A stretch of 64,000 bases of DNA, taken from assembly GCA_023627715.1 (NCBI GenBank), contig JAMAHW010000014.1, forward strand, positions 124,001 to 188,000, in the 5' to 3' direction. Source of the DNA: Periconia sp. R9002. Its lineage: Eukaryota > Ascomycota > Dothideomycetes > Pleosporales > Periconiaceae. The notes under the pieces were generated by a model. It was not told where the DNA came from. It saw only the letters and a program-made list of their open reading frames with translations, and made no database searches. The position numbers were made by a program, and so were the translations under genes. This document shows positions 11,418 to 24,011 of the stretch, one piece after another (within the stretch, counting starts at the first letter, position 1; the number at the start of each line of letters is the position of its first letter).

Positions 11418-13653
11418 TCACCTGTCCTGTTGCGCCTGTGGATTTGGATTCACATTTTCACTGCCATCCGGCGGATGGACATCTTGATGCCCGCCCCTCA
11501 GTCCCCTCCACATATCCTGCAGCGTGACGCTGACGCTCCTGGATCGGTTCGCGACGCTTCCTTGAGACTCAGCCTCCGTCGACGTGTCAGTTCGCCGCCG
11601 ATGAAGCGGTTCGCCAAACATGTCGTCTCTGTGAGCGTCCCCGGCGGCCAGCCCTAGAACGCTCTGCCTTTTTCTGCCGTCGTCTGCTCCGATTCCTTCC
11701 CTATGGCCCGGACGCTCTTTTAACGAGCCTCCCCTTTTCAGATCGGCAACCATGGCGCTTAAGCTTGTGCTTAAAGGACTGGCAAGTAGATGTCCTGGGA
11801 TACTGTTCCGCCCAGCCATACGTTCGTTGGTGCCCATTCGGCGGAGGTGGTTTCTGGAAGTATTCGGCGTAGTTGGTGTTACAGCTGCAGTGTCCGAAGC
11901 ATTGCGTGTAGGCGTTGCTGGCCGTGGAGGGTTGGAGTAATGGGGCGTGACAAGTTCGGGACTAGATGTGGAAGGACGGACCGGCTCGGTTGATTGTGAA
12001 GGAGGAACGGGTGATGAAGTGTTTCCCCCTGAATTATCAAGGAAGGTGCGGTTGTAAGGTGAGTTAGTGTTCGCATCCTCCCAAGGATTTGTGTTTAGGG
12101 TAGAAGAAGCATCAGAGGCGTAGGTTTCTGTTGGAGTATGTGGTGTAGAATCTTGCCGAATTGAAGGGATGTCGGGCGTGTGCTGTTGGGATACCTTCCC
12201 GGCGGAAATTTTTCGGGAAATGTCCATTGGTGGTGACATGGCTCGGGCAGTAGATGGACGACTACTTTGGGCAGCTTCCTCAGTCGTGTCATCAATGTCG
12301 TCATGATAACGATCCACTACAAGATTGATCGCGTCTTCCGGCTCTGGGTCACGAAGTTCATCATCACTTTCCCTCGATGTCCGCCCGCTTGTGATCAGCC
12401 ACACACCCAGGAATGTCATGGCACACCCCCCAACGAACTTGCCAGCATCCTCTCCAGAGGTACGCTCAAAATCACGATACAGGATAGCCGAACCAAGAAT
12501 GACCGACAATGTAAACATCACGAATTGGACCGGGATAACCTGCGTGGCATCAAAGCGCTGGAGAGCTCGATTCACGTATTTGATCTGCATGACAGCAGTG
12601 CCAACCAGGATTGCGACTAGTAAATAGGTGACGGGGAAGGTGATGGCACGCCAAAGTGTATACGATAGCATCGAAGCGACGCCCTTGGTCGAGAGAGCGG
12701 TGTAACCACCTATCCAAATTAGCACACCGGACCAGTCAAGTTTGAACGACAAACCTACCGAACAACCCTACAAGGCCTAGATCAATGAGGATATTTTTCT
12801 CCCCAAAACGATTGCTTGCCACCATTAAGGCTATAATTACAGCCGTTGTGATTCCCAAGTACGTTTCAAACTCCCAAGTGCTGATTAAATCCCAAATCTC
12901 GTCTGGGCCGAGCTTTGGGTTGTTGTCATTCGCAGACAACACAACTGTGACTGCGCCTGCAACTGCAATCAACACGCCCAGTCCGTCCCGTCTCCGATAG
13001 GGCTCTTTGAGCATCAATGGAGCAATTATACAATTTGATATCAAAGCGACGACACCAAGAGGCGAAACGATGGAGGCGGGCGCGAATCCGTATGCAAGAA
13101 AGTTACCGGCTTCCCCTGTTGTCATCAAAATTATGCCAGCCCACCAATAAGGTGACTTGAGATAACTCTTTTGTTTGTAGGCAGGCTCTTCCAGAACCCC
13201 CTCTTCTTCCCCCAGAAGGTTCAAGGACGGTCTCGATGGTAACAACGGTTCCTCCTCCGTTACTACGTGGTCTTGTTCGTTTCCTGCATCATCTCCCAGA
13301 CTGTGCCTGCCTTGTCCACTGCTACTTTTGCGATTACCAGAATCTGCGATCCCACCTTCCCTCATATAAGAGCGACTCCTTGCGCTATGTTTTCTCCGTC
13401 TTTCCTTCTCTTGCCACTCCCGCTCCAGCCTGATATGGGCATATCGTTGCATATTCAATGCAAATGATATCAGAACATTGCCAACAATAGCTGTCACGAT
13501 ACCGATGATGGAGTTCCAGTTCTCGGGGTATCCAATGCCTGAACCGGGCGGCGTCGCTGATTGAGAAGGTGATGACGCATGTTCGTCGCGGACTATAGCG
13601 ATATTTGTCGCCAACACGACGGCCCGGTTCGCAGCGTTTGAAGGAAGTATCAT
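11418..13653 (-). CDS. NIPA-type magnesium transporter
   Basis: Two exons, 13653-12759 and 12709-11418, with a 49-nt intron (gtaggt...ggatag) joining GLF to GGYTALSTKGV; 728 aa. The membrane domain has the NIPA/DUF803 pattern: a first helix at WNSIIGIVTAIVGNVLISFALN, then YWWAGIILMTTGEAGNFLAYGFAPASIVSPLGVVALISN in pieces, LKEPYRRRDGLGV, and after the intron TKGVASML and several further helices. NIPA proteins move Mg2+ across plasma or endosomal membranes. The last 300 or so residues are Ser/Thr/Pro-rich and look disordered, as in other fungal members. I chose ATG 13653 because the sequence before it is not family-like; the frame stays open to ATG 13905, so an 812-aa form is possible. Confidence 0.88.
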
Positions 13654-14286
13654 GGTTAATTCGCTGGCGGTGAGAGATTGGCGCAACGTTGCTACGCAAG
13701 GGAGTTCTACCTCCGGGATCTGAAAAACGGGTCGCGAAGTGGGGCGAGTAGAGTAGGAAATGTCATTTGTTGCTAGATGGGTTTGTTCGCGACATGCGCC
13801 ACATGGTCGCGGAGTGAAGTAAGCAAAAAGATGAATGGCAGTTTTGCAGGAAGAAGAGGAGAGAGAGGGTACTTGCTGGGGGCCGCGAAGCCGTTGCAGC
13901 CACAATCCGGCTGTCCAGGGTCCGAGATCTTCACATGATGTCGACTACCTCGGATTAGCGTCTGAGCTCCTGTTAGATGCTGCATCATCGTGCATTTTAA
14001 CTACGAACTACGTTGGCATGCTTGCCTGCACATACGCGTAAGTAAAAAATAATTGCCCTGTTTTTCGATAAAAGGCACATGCTGTATTCATACATAAGAG
14101 GGTCTTCTCGGCTACTACTATTTGCCCTTATCTGAGCAAACCTGCTGAAGTGCGACTACTTCAAGCCCATCTCCCCAAAGCCAAATTGTAGGCCCCCTTC
14201 TTTTCATACCGGCACAATGCCATTGAAAATGCATAATTTCCCTATTGATACACGAATTCCATGGAAAACCTCTGCTTGTAGCGCCC
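13654..14286. other. Intergenic: promoter of NIPA-like gene, 3' flank of CBP80
   Basis: The stretch to 13905 is open in frame with the NIPA-like gene. Nothing else is recognisable. Confidence 0.4.
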
Positions 14287-17137
14287 CTACTCCATCGCTG
14301 TGTCACCGTTTTCAGCGTCGGCACCGTTTGCCTCATCGACCTTGACGAGTTCTACAACCTCTGGTTCTGGCTGTGCAGCTAGGAATTTGATCCTGGCCTC
14401 GACTGCTTGCTCTCCCACCACCGATTCCTCGATGGCCGACTTACGAACGAAAACCATTCGCCATCGCTTCCCCCACGCACGGATGAGCTGGCCATCCTCA
14501 GCGGAGAGCGCACCACTCGTCTCTTTCTCGATGAGTCGATCGGCAGCACCCTCAGCCAAGCCCCTACAGGCATCTTCAATGTATTTGAATAGCTCACGCG
14601 CATTGTCCCGATCTTTTGTCAGTGTGGCCTCGACCATTTCGACTTGTTCCGTTGGTAGGCCCCTCTGTAGGCGAGCTGAGGCGATCTGCCTGTTCCTATT
14701 CGCCACCTTGGTCACCGTATTTGACACCATTTCGAAAACCCAGCTTTCTGTAAGGGCTTCACCGGCGCCCATATGGTCCCCGAAAACCCATTGGATGACA
14801 GTCATGGGTGCGAGGATAGTGTAGTTGAGAAGTAGATCGATGATGCGGACTGCGATGCCCGGCTGATCCTTCCAGTATTCAACAACACTTGTCACAATCT
14901 GACGTCTCGCAGCATCCGACTGCTGTGCGATATTTACCAGACGCTCGCGGCCTCGTTCCACGCAAGACAGAAAGTGGGATAGCGACTTTGCACCCAATCT
15001 GCAGATGGCTGTGACGAAAGCGTCCGTTGACGGCACAAGAACATCACTGATACCTTGCTCTTCCGCTTGTGCGTGGATTTTGTCGATTGTTTCCTGCACT
15101 TGTTCATGCGTTGCCTTCTTGCGAAGCTGCTGAAGAAGCATCTGACCTTCCGCGGCGTATGGCGTGTCTAGTAGACTGTAAGAAATATGAAAATTTCGGC
15201 CGTTGGGGGATACATACCAGGCTTCTCGTATTTAAATTCGGGACTGTTATCCTCATCTAGGCGCTCGGGGATCAAGAGGCTAAACTCCTCGGGGAGAGTT
15301 TGTCGAACGCGTTTGGCAAAAGAAAGTCTGATTTCTTTGTCGAGGGCAGCAACTATGAAGGCCTTTTTGGGCTCCAACTTCGATAGTTTGAGATCTTCAA
15401 TCCTGGTAAAAGTTAGTTTGATCCTCTTTCTATGAACCAAAGTACGTACCACTCTGCCCATCGCCATCGAAATTCAAAGTTACTCAAATGGTGGGAAAAC
15501 CAATCGAGGAAACGATGGCTAAGCTCGAGGTCCATGGCATGTAAATTCTTGTAGATACTGCGAATGGCTCGTCCAAGCGAGGGAGCGATGGCAGCGGGGG
15601 CCGCCTTGCAGCACTGCGTGATCAGGGAATGGTAATAAACAAGTTTGTGCTCTGGCGTAGGCAGCTTGAACAAGAGTGAGAAGATAGCGTCAATGACCAT
15701 ATCTTCCGATTTATATGTGAGTTTGCCATTGCCATATTCTTGAAGGAACTTGTCCAGCGCAATTCCACGGTTGGCAAATGTACCGTGAGACCAGTAACAA
15801 TCCAGATCTACAAGGAATTTGGCGACAACCTCTCGATTGAAATCAAGTTGATCAATGGTATCCACGATAGCATCCCGGATGAGAGACGCTGCGATATCGT
15901 TGAGGGCGGGAACAGTGCTGGATTCCTGGTTTGCAAATAGCGAGAAATATGCTTCAGGGAAAAGCGGTTTCGGGCCCGGGTTGACTGGCGAGGGAATTGT
16001 GAAAGTGGGGAACACGTGTGTTGCTGGTGTGGCCTGCAAAGTATCCTCGGGATTGGTCCGTTGCATTGCGTCGACAAGAAACCTGGGGATGCAGGCAAGC
16101 TTCCACCCAGATTGTGACTCGGCCGTAAGCTGTTGTTGTAGAAGACCGATAACACTATGGTAGTTAATTACAGTATCCTCGAAATCATCATCGTAAGGAT
16201 GGATAAGGGCCTCAACAGGCAGCGTGTTGCCGGCTACGATGCCGGTACTATTGAGCAGCTCGTTGGCTTTTTCATGAAATCGCTCCCCACCAGACGCAAT
16301 GGCAAACGGTATGGTCAGGAGAATAATCTTTACTAGCTCGATTCCCACCACCTGTGCATGTTAGCGAGTAAGTACGGAAAGCGTTTCGATATACATACGT
16401 CATTTTCGTTGGCGCTTTGCAGATCAACCACTGTATCAAACAGCTGTCCCAGCAGAGTGAATATACCATCCTCTTCGAATATGGGCTGCAAGCATGCAAA
16501 GAAACGGAGTAGCAATTTGAACTCCCTCCATTGTCCAGCAGCTAGAGATTCTTGTAAGCGCTCGCCTACACGTTTCATGGCTTCGATAGTGATCTCGGAC
16601 TTGACTTGGTTTCCATAGAATGCAACCGCAGCAACGAATGGAATCTTGAAAGGTTGATCAACGATGCTAGAATCAAGTTAGCACATGGTATAGAGTGTAG
16701 TAGCTATACAAGTGGACATACAGCTGCACGAAGACATCGAAAAATTGATTGCGAATGTCCTCATCGTCGTAGTGATCGCGAAGCAGTCGAGCAATTTCAA
16801 TGGATTCATCTTCCGGCAGCTTCGCAGTGCTTGCAATGTTGATAATCATACGGCGGAGTTTCGGGAATGGTGGTTCCTCGTATCGACCACGACGTGGGCC
16901 GTCGCGGGGGTAGTCATCACGTCGGCGACGTTGAGGTCCGCGTCGGTCATCACGAGGGCTGTAGTGATGGTCGTCTTCGTCTACTGCGTGTCAGAAGTTG
17001 TACGTGGTTTGATTTGTACGGAACTATAGCTCACCATCGCGACGGCGCTTGTTGTTTCCCCCTCGATTGTCACGATTGTAGCGTCCTCGATCTCGCCTGT
17101 CTTCTCGATCGTCGAACTTGACGTCGAGATCCGCCAT
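14287..17137 (-). CDS. Nuclear cap-binding protein complex large subunit (CBP80/NCBP1)
   Basis: Six exons: 17137-17035, 16983-16722, 16666-16399, 16351-15450, 15402-15218 and 15167-14287. They total exactly 867 codons (866 aa; yeast Sto1 is 861, human NCBP1 790). Residues 1-90 are RD/RG-rich (RDRGRYNRDNRGG). A MIF4G-type helical repeat domain starts at PFPKLRRMIINIAST, followed by PFKIPFVAAVAFYGNQVKSEI, and the middle and C-terminal cap-binding domains follow (HRFLDWFSHHLSNFEFRWRW, EKPDTPYAAEGQMLLQQLRKKA). CBP80 supports CBP20 in binding the m7G cap of nascent transcripts and promotes splicing, export and pioneer translation. For the fifth intron the first AG would give a stop, so the acceptor CTACTAG at 15168-15174 is used. 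The frame is also open for 140 codons before ATG 17137. Confidence 0.93.
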
Positions 17138-18925
17138 AGCAATTACCAGTTGTGATTCGGCCTTGTGCGCTAATGGTGGGTGTGGAAGCTGTTTGTCGGG
17201 GGAATAATGGTCGCGTCGCGAGCGACTATAAACGCTCGAATTGCAATTGCGGCGACGGAGACGATTATAAGAAAAGTACTGGCGGGGGTGCAAAGGGGGT
17301 TGGTTGTGACGCTCAGAGCATGGAGACGATGGCGTCTGGTGGTGGTTTTGATGCACATAGCTGGAGAGAACAGGGCTTCGCGTTTCCTTGGCGTTCCCTT
17401 TCTGGGAGTCACGTGACTCTACCAAAAGTGCCTGTGAGGGCGTATATGAACTTTCGATCAGTGCAACCCTGTCTGGGTGAATCTGTGCATTTTGTGAAAT
17501 AACAGGAAGTGCAGCGTCCACGCTGATCTCATCAATCTGCATAGCATCGACCTCCATGGCCAGCTCCGGTCTAGGGAGCGGAGCAGGATTGGTATGGGAA
17601 TGCTCAAGAGTTTGGAAGTCTGGGGGAGTTATGTGTATGTAGTCTCGTGGGTTGAGCTGGAGATGGACTGCAACAGGTCTCAGTCTCCTTTTTATATTCT
17701 ACCCTTTGTCTTTCGAAGTAAGATAAATACGTAGTGAATGAATTTCACCGAGCCTCGTAGAAGTGATAGACGGTCATACGATTCTCTTGTAACTTCGCAA
17801 TCCTACGATCGTCCTACGCGAAGAAAAGGAGAGTGATAAATAATAGAAGAGAGCGACCATGTCACTCACTCGCCGCATTTTGGTACTGCAATTAACTGTT
17901 AGTCCCGAACGCTGTAACAGCAATTGATTACCTTCAATACTAATAGCCGTCAAAGAATTAGGTAAATGAGCAACAATAATCATAATTGCGGACAGTGCTA
18001 CCAAGGTAATGTATTGCCCGCCAAATCCAATCGCCTGACATTGCATCCCATGCTCTTGCTCTTGGACTCCTCGTCTTGAGAATCACAGACATAGCTCATT
18101 GATCTTCGTACGCTACATCGAAAGGCAACACCACACAGCATCAAAATCATGTAATGATGAACCCCACATCAACACCCGCACAGAGGTCATAAGAGAGAGA
18201 AGGAAGAATCTACTTATAAGGGAAGCCCTCGGAGGCCAAAGTAATAGCATGCGCCCGAACGAACCCCCTCAGCTTCTACTTATCTCACATGACCACCGGC
18301 ATTCTCATGTCGGAGTCCTCGACGCACCTGTCGGGCGAGCGCTGTTCTTGTCCAAATTTTTCTTCCACGTCACCCAACACAGTCGAAGCACAGCCCCATC
18401 ATCCATCGCCTCCATGCGCAAAAGGAAAAAATCAAGAGATGAAATGACACCCGCATGCAGAAAAAAAGGGAATAGCTGCACCCATGCACGTGCTGTCAGA
18501 GCGACACACCCTAAGATGTTGTGCCAATTATCCTCATTTTTATCATACTCCCAATTTCCTTGTGTTGCAGCTCATCAGCTCGCTGACCATCGTCCAAGAA
18601 AAGGGTGTGGAAAGAGGGGATTTGAAAGAAAATACATCTACGGAGCCCAGCCGTGTGTGCGTTGACGAGACGGGTAACAAGCCAAAGTTCGAAAATGAGC
18701 CACCATAGAACACGCGCGAAAGACGTCCGAGTCGTTTTCGAACAAGTTGAGTCGCAGATGATGGGGTACAGTCAATGTGCACATCCATGGGGCCGACGCC
18801 GATATGGAACTCCAGAGTATCTGCATCTTCTTGTGGGTATCGCGGTCTCGAGTGAGCTTGGAAATTTCAATGGCATGCCGCGCGAAGAAAAACATGTTAT
18901 CGTAACGCATACAGGAAGCCATTTT
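17138..18925. other. Intergenic between CBP80 5' end and GSK3 3' end
   Basis: No confident gene. Residual coding-like signal lies at 17138-17557 (open in frame with CBP80) and at 17774-18046 on the minus strand (short ORF with a hydrophobic stretch; see findings). Confidence 0.4.
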
Positions 18926-20493
18926 TTAATCCAACCGCGCCATCATCTGCTCCTTGGTCAGAGGCTTGAAACTGGGTGATTCAAAATCTAAGCCTTGAGC
19001 GACGAGTTTGGGTCGGACATGTTGCGGGACAATTTGTTGATTGAGATGCGGGGCGATGGAAAGCTCTGCATGATTCGTTAGCCTGGAAGCGTTGGGGAGG
19101 ATAACCACTTACCATGAAGGGTGAAGTTGAAGAGCTCTGGAAGATCTCGAGTGGGACCATTGGGATGGCGCGAATCTGGCAGACGAGTGCCTGGCTCCCT
19201 CAACTCATCGAAGAATGGCTGCACCATGGCATCGACAGCGGACAGTCGCTGGGTCGGGGTATATTCCAGCAACTTGGAGATCAAGTCGATGGCGCTGGGA
19301 TCTGCCTTTCTAAAAACCTTGGCGGTGTAAGTTGAGTGATATGGTGAGTCGCAACTGCCGGAGCATACCTTATTGAACGGATGAGGCTTGATCTGTGGGA
19401 ACTTGTGCTCCATGTAGTTGGGATTCATGGTGCGGATCTGATCGCGCGTTGGAGTTCCAAGGACCTTGATGATCTCGACCAACTGGTCGATGCCCGACTC
19501 TCCGGGGAATAGTGGCTGCCCAAGCATAAGCTCGGCCATGACGCAACCGGTAGACCAAACATCTACGCTCAAACATTAGCCAGAGGGCCAGTCACATACA
19601 GACAAGCAACGTACCGATCTTGGTGGTGTAGTTTGTGGCGCCAAAAATGAGTTCGGGAGCCCGGTAGTATCTGGAACAAATGTACGACACGTTGGGCTCG
19701 TTCTCCACCAGTATCTTTGCACTGCCAAAATCGCACAGCTTCAGCACACCTGTGGAGGGATCCAGGAGAAGATTTTGGGGTTTGATGTCCCGGTGACAGA
19801 TGCCTTGTGAGTGAATGTAGGCGAGTGATCGAAACAACTGGTATATGTAGAGCTTGACTTCCAGAATGGGCATGACCGTCTTCAGCTTGCTGAAATAGCG
19901 CGATGCACGGTAAACGGTTTCGGGTACATATTCCAGCACCAGATTGAGGTACACTTCCTCCTTCTGTGGCTACCATCATTAGTCATGCGGCAACGGAAAG
20001 CAGGGAGAGAGACGTACCCGCTCGCCATTGTTGTAAAAGAAAGCCTTGAGTTCGACGATGTTGGGGTGTCGGACGATTCGCATGATCTGCAGCTCACGGT
20101 TCTACTGAAGGTCAGCACTGACTCGCTTGACAAGCACGTGCGGGCTCACCTTGAAGCGCTTGTCTTGGAGCACACGCTTGATGGCGGCATCCTCCCCACT
20201 AGGCGAGAGCTTGGTTTGGAAAACGACACCAAACGAGCCATTGCCAACAATTTTGCATTGTGTGTAGGAGAGCGACTTGTACTCGCCCGTCAGGCCATCT
20301 TGCACCTTTTCGTGGATGATCTCTGGACAGGTTTGTTAGCGCGGGTGAGGGATGGATGCGCAGCGGGGCAGGACAAGGTAGAGCAAGCAGGGCAGAGTAG
20401 GGCAGCGTGGGGAGAGCAAAATACTGGGAGAGGGAGAGACCACTCACCACCCATTCTTAGCGAGGAGAAGGCCGATGGCCGGTTCTGGCTCAT
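18926..20493 (-). CDS. Glycogen synthase kinase 3 (GSK3/shaggy family)
   Basis: Seven exons: 20493-20448, 20322-20150, 20101-20018, 19963-19615, 19562-19369, 19317-19113 and 19065-18926. They total 397 codons, so 396 aa, close to the usual fungal length. Visible are the Gly loop [10 protein letters not shown] (40-49), catalytic-domain Lys64 (AAIKRVL), HRD at 158-160 in [15 protein letters not shown] 179-181, and the GSK3-specific activation segment [13 protein letters not shown], where Tyr195 matches the activating phosphotyrosine. The CMGC pattern [21 protein letters not shown] and the tail [15 protein letters not shown], typical of GSK3, are present. GSK3 phosphorylates primed substrates and links nutrient and stress signals to development; here it is one of three kinase genes within 18 kb. 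The leader region upstream is strongly pyrimidine-rich in the sense direction. Confidence 0.95.
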
Positions 20494-23400
20494 TGTACGG
20501 TAAACGATGGAGGGTGTGGTCGCGACGTGTTATCGCGAGAAGGGCGGGCTAGAGTTGAGCAGGTCGTGAACACAGGGTCTAGTGGGCCGGAGCAGATCCG
20601 TAATGGGCAGAGGGTGCGATGGACGATGGATGATGGAGAGCAAGTGGGTCGGGGCGAGGTAAGGTGAAGATGTTGCAGCGAGGTGGTGCAGCGAACAGCA
20701 ACAGCAGTGAGGGCGGCGGGAGCTAGCAGGCACGCAGGCAAGAATAGAGGCGGAGGGCGATATGGCCTGACGCGGTGTATACGCGAAGTGTTGGCGGCGG
20801 TGGTGGTGGTGGTTGTGGTGTGTGGTGTAGTACGGTGGCGTTGGTTGTAGCGGCAGTCTGGAAAGGGTGCAGGAAGAGGAGAAGGGAGGTATGTCGTCGA
20901 CGGAAGCTGGGCGCGGGCAGATGATGCTCTGTTGAGGCAGGCGTGGCTAAGTATGGCTGATCACACAGAGGCGCACGCAACTGGGGCACTGGCTCGACAC
21001 ACGCACACGCACACGCTCGCAAACAGCACGGCCTGGTCCTACGCAGGGTGGCAGGAGGGGCGACGGGGGCAGCGACGGGGACGGAGACGCGGGCGGGTGA
21101 ATTGAGAGGGCTGAATAGGAATTGGCGGGCGTGTGCAACAGCGGAGGGGTGGATGGACGAGGTGGTAAGGCAAGACGGAGCAAGCCAGGGCAGGGCAAAG
21201 CAGAGCAAAGGAAGACAGAGGGAGAGAGAGCAACGCAGAAGGAGACAGTGTCAGTGTGTGTGTGTGTGTAGAGTGCAAATGACGAGACAGCAGCAGAGAG
21301 AGAACGACGAACAGAGACTGAATAGATGAGGGCATGTGGAGCGTGGCAGACCCCGCGCCTACCACATGACCTTCAATCGTCAGCCCGCCGCCGGGGCCTG
21401 GCCTCCAGGCGCGAACAGCTTTAGGGACGAAACATAGGTAATATTATTCCATTCCCCGTCGTCCTTGTACTTGATCGAATCCAATGCCATTTATGCATTC
21501 GCACTTCCATTGATGCTCTACCTGATGCCATGTGCAAGTCTTGAATACATGGTGTTTTTCGCCCCATCCCTCTGCTCTCACTGCTGTCCTTGTCCTGTCT
21601 CTGTCGTGTGGCTGTCGAATCTAAATATATAATTTGTGCATGCAGGCACAGTACAACAAGAGAAAAAAAATAAACGAAAAGAAAAAAAAAAGACGCACCC
21701 GTCCCACTGCCTGCTACGTTACGTACCCAGGCCGAACCGACAGTTGGGTTGCTTGCTACGAATGGTGTCAAGCTGGAAAAAATATTCCTCAGAGTGGAAA
21801 TGATGCTGGAGGCAAAGGCAAAAAGCAAATGGCTCAAAAGCTTGCAGATGCAAAGCAAATGACCACGGATATTTTCCTTCGTGGCTTCGCTGCCTTGGAT
21901 TGGTCAACCGGTCATTTTGCTTTCTCACATTCTCTTCAGCTCCACATGCGTACATAGCTGCATACATCCATACATCCATACATTGTGTATATCTCACCTG
22001 CTTACCTACCTAGGTAGTCATGTACGATTGAAGACCAACTACGATGCCATAGCATTCCATGTTGGATATGTATACCTAATGCTTGGTTGGCTGCTGGCAA
22101 GATTGGAAGGTGAATGCCATGGCTTGAATTGAAACATGGAGTGATGACGCTCATGTCGTTGCTGCGTCAGTGCGGAGCACATGATCGGTTTATTTTGACT
22201 GGCCTGCTCCGCTTCACAGCCCACTCAGGCCCACCCGTTGCTTAGCCTCCCCCTCCCTCCTCGCGTGTCCTCATACAAACGCACCTCAATTAGTCAAGTA
22301 AGTAGGTACATATTATAATTGCTAACTTACTTACCTTGCAGTGTGTGTCTACTGTATGTATCGACCTAGTATGGATGTATCTACATGCAGACGATGCCAT
22401 CACACTCCGGGATGCCTGCATGCACCATCGACCACATGCCCCCTTCTCGTTTCGATCCAGACATGTCCAGTCCCCAGTTCTCAAGTGCTGTCGTCGGCGT
22501 CGTCGTCATCATGAGGATGAATGAACATGGCAGAAGCCATACTTGGGTAGCTAACTAATCACTACTTTACCTGCTAATTGGAAACAGCACGCTCAAACAA
22601 CCATCACCCAGGAACATGGGCCGTACATGTAATCAGCTATGCAGTCAGTACCTCACTACCTTGTCCACCTGGCACTAACCCGAGTTCGGCGTTTGACACC
22701 AATCCGCCTTTGCTTGCCTTCGCCTGGATAGCCCGCCTTGTCTGCTGCATTCCACATCAACTAACGGGCGTAGACGAGACAGGCATACATGTAGCTGTGC
22801 CTCTTCATCGTGACATCCATTATTGGCCAGGGCAACCGGCTTGGGGGGAGAAGTGTGTCGATTTGCGTTGGTTACAAAGCCAGCCATGGCAGGGAATTGT
22901 TGAGGAGGCATTCAATGTTGGCACTCGCACTCGACTGGCTCGCTGTGGTGGCTGTTGTACCCATGTATCAATCTATGACTAATAATAGCTAGTCCCACTA
23001 CCGCAGGTGCCCCTCCCGCCTCGCCTTCCTCTTCGCCGGGTGGTGCTCTCTACAGTACATATACACATCAAGTATAGACCCCAGGGCCACCTCGCTCGCT
23101 CTCTCTCCAGTTATACAAGCACATACACCATGTCTCCTTGTTCGGATACGAGGCTCCGATCCCAGCACGCCGGAATCTCGGATATGTACATGGTGAAGCC
23201 CTAACACAAAGAAACGTTGGCCCACTAGCAATCGTCGCAACGGCCCACTGCGGAGTGACCACCATCTGATGACCTCGAATTCTTTCTTCTTACTGGCTGG
23301 CTGAAATACTATGTGGTGCACAGCTGTGTACACACTTGATGCAACAGCAAGTACAAAGCTAAGTCGGCTATGTAACTACCTACCTAACTGACTGCAATCA

Positions 23401-24011
23401 CCATGGCCGTGGTTCGTTATTGCTTTCCCCTTGCAATCTTCGCCCGTGGAATCAAAGGTCAAACAGCGTCTTAAGGTTCCATCGTTTTTTTCTGAGTAGC
23501 ATTCTTGTAGAGTTACCGACCCTGTTAGTCTATATGCCCCCTTCAAATATGACCACGGCAAATAATATAGAAAGAAGTCTTCGTCGCCCCTGTTTCTCCA
23601 ATCCCTAGATCGCCTCTACGCCCTCGAGCACTTCTGTGCGAGTCTCTAGTTTCCCTCATGTTTGATTTAACGTTCGACCCGCCCCCGTCCCTTGTTTTGA
23701 ATCTACTACATACCTTATAGAAGCTCATCAGTTAGCATTGACTGTATCCAAGATGATGAAAGAGTGAATGCCCCATAATACTACATATATAACAGGTAAT
23801 TATGCGGTGGTGAGCGGTCGTGCCTGCAGTTATAGGTTAGCGCGTTGCTACTTCCTACTTTGGACACTGCCCTCCCAACCCTTCATCAGGGTACAACAAC
23901 GAGATGCCTTGACCAAAACCAAAATTAAACAGGCAGCTCTAGCCGTCCGCGATCGTAAACCGACGAAAGCGACCTGGCCCGTCAGAGCGGCACGCCTTGA
24001 GGACCGGAAAG
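20494..24011. other. Gene-poor region upstream of GSK3
   Basis: From 20,494 to about 21,330 the DNA is purine-rich on the plus strand, so it is pyrimidine-rich in GSK3 sense and probably promoter and 5' leader. From 21.4 to 24.0 kb there are only short unrecognised ORFs and scattered CCTA/TAGG patches (for example 22,003-22,018 TTACCTACCTAGGTAG). No RNA gene was recognised. Confidence 0.4.

Noticed and set aside
13654..13905. N-terminal 84-codon extension of the NIPA-like protein
   Set aside because: Open in frame but without family-like or membrane sequence. Kept only as an alternative start.
21421..21858. 145-codon minus-strand ORF with a hydrophobic stretch upstream of GSK3
   Set aside because: Runs through T-rich low-complexity DNA and shows no protein-family pattern.
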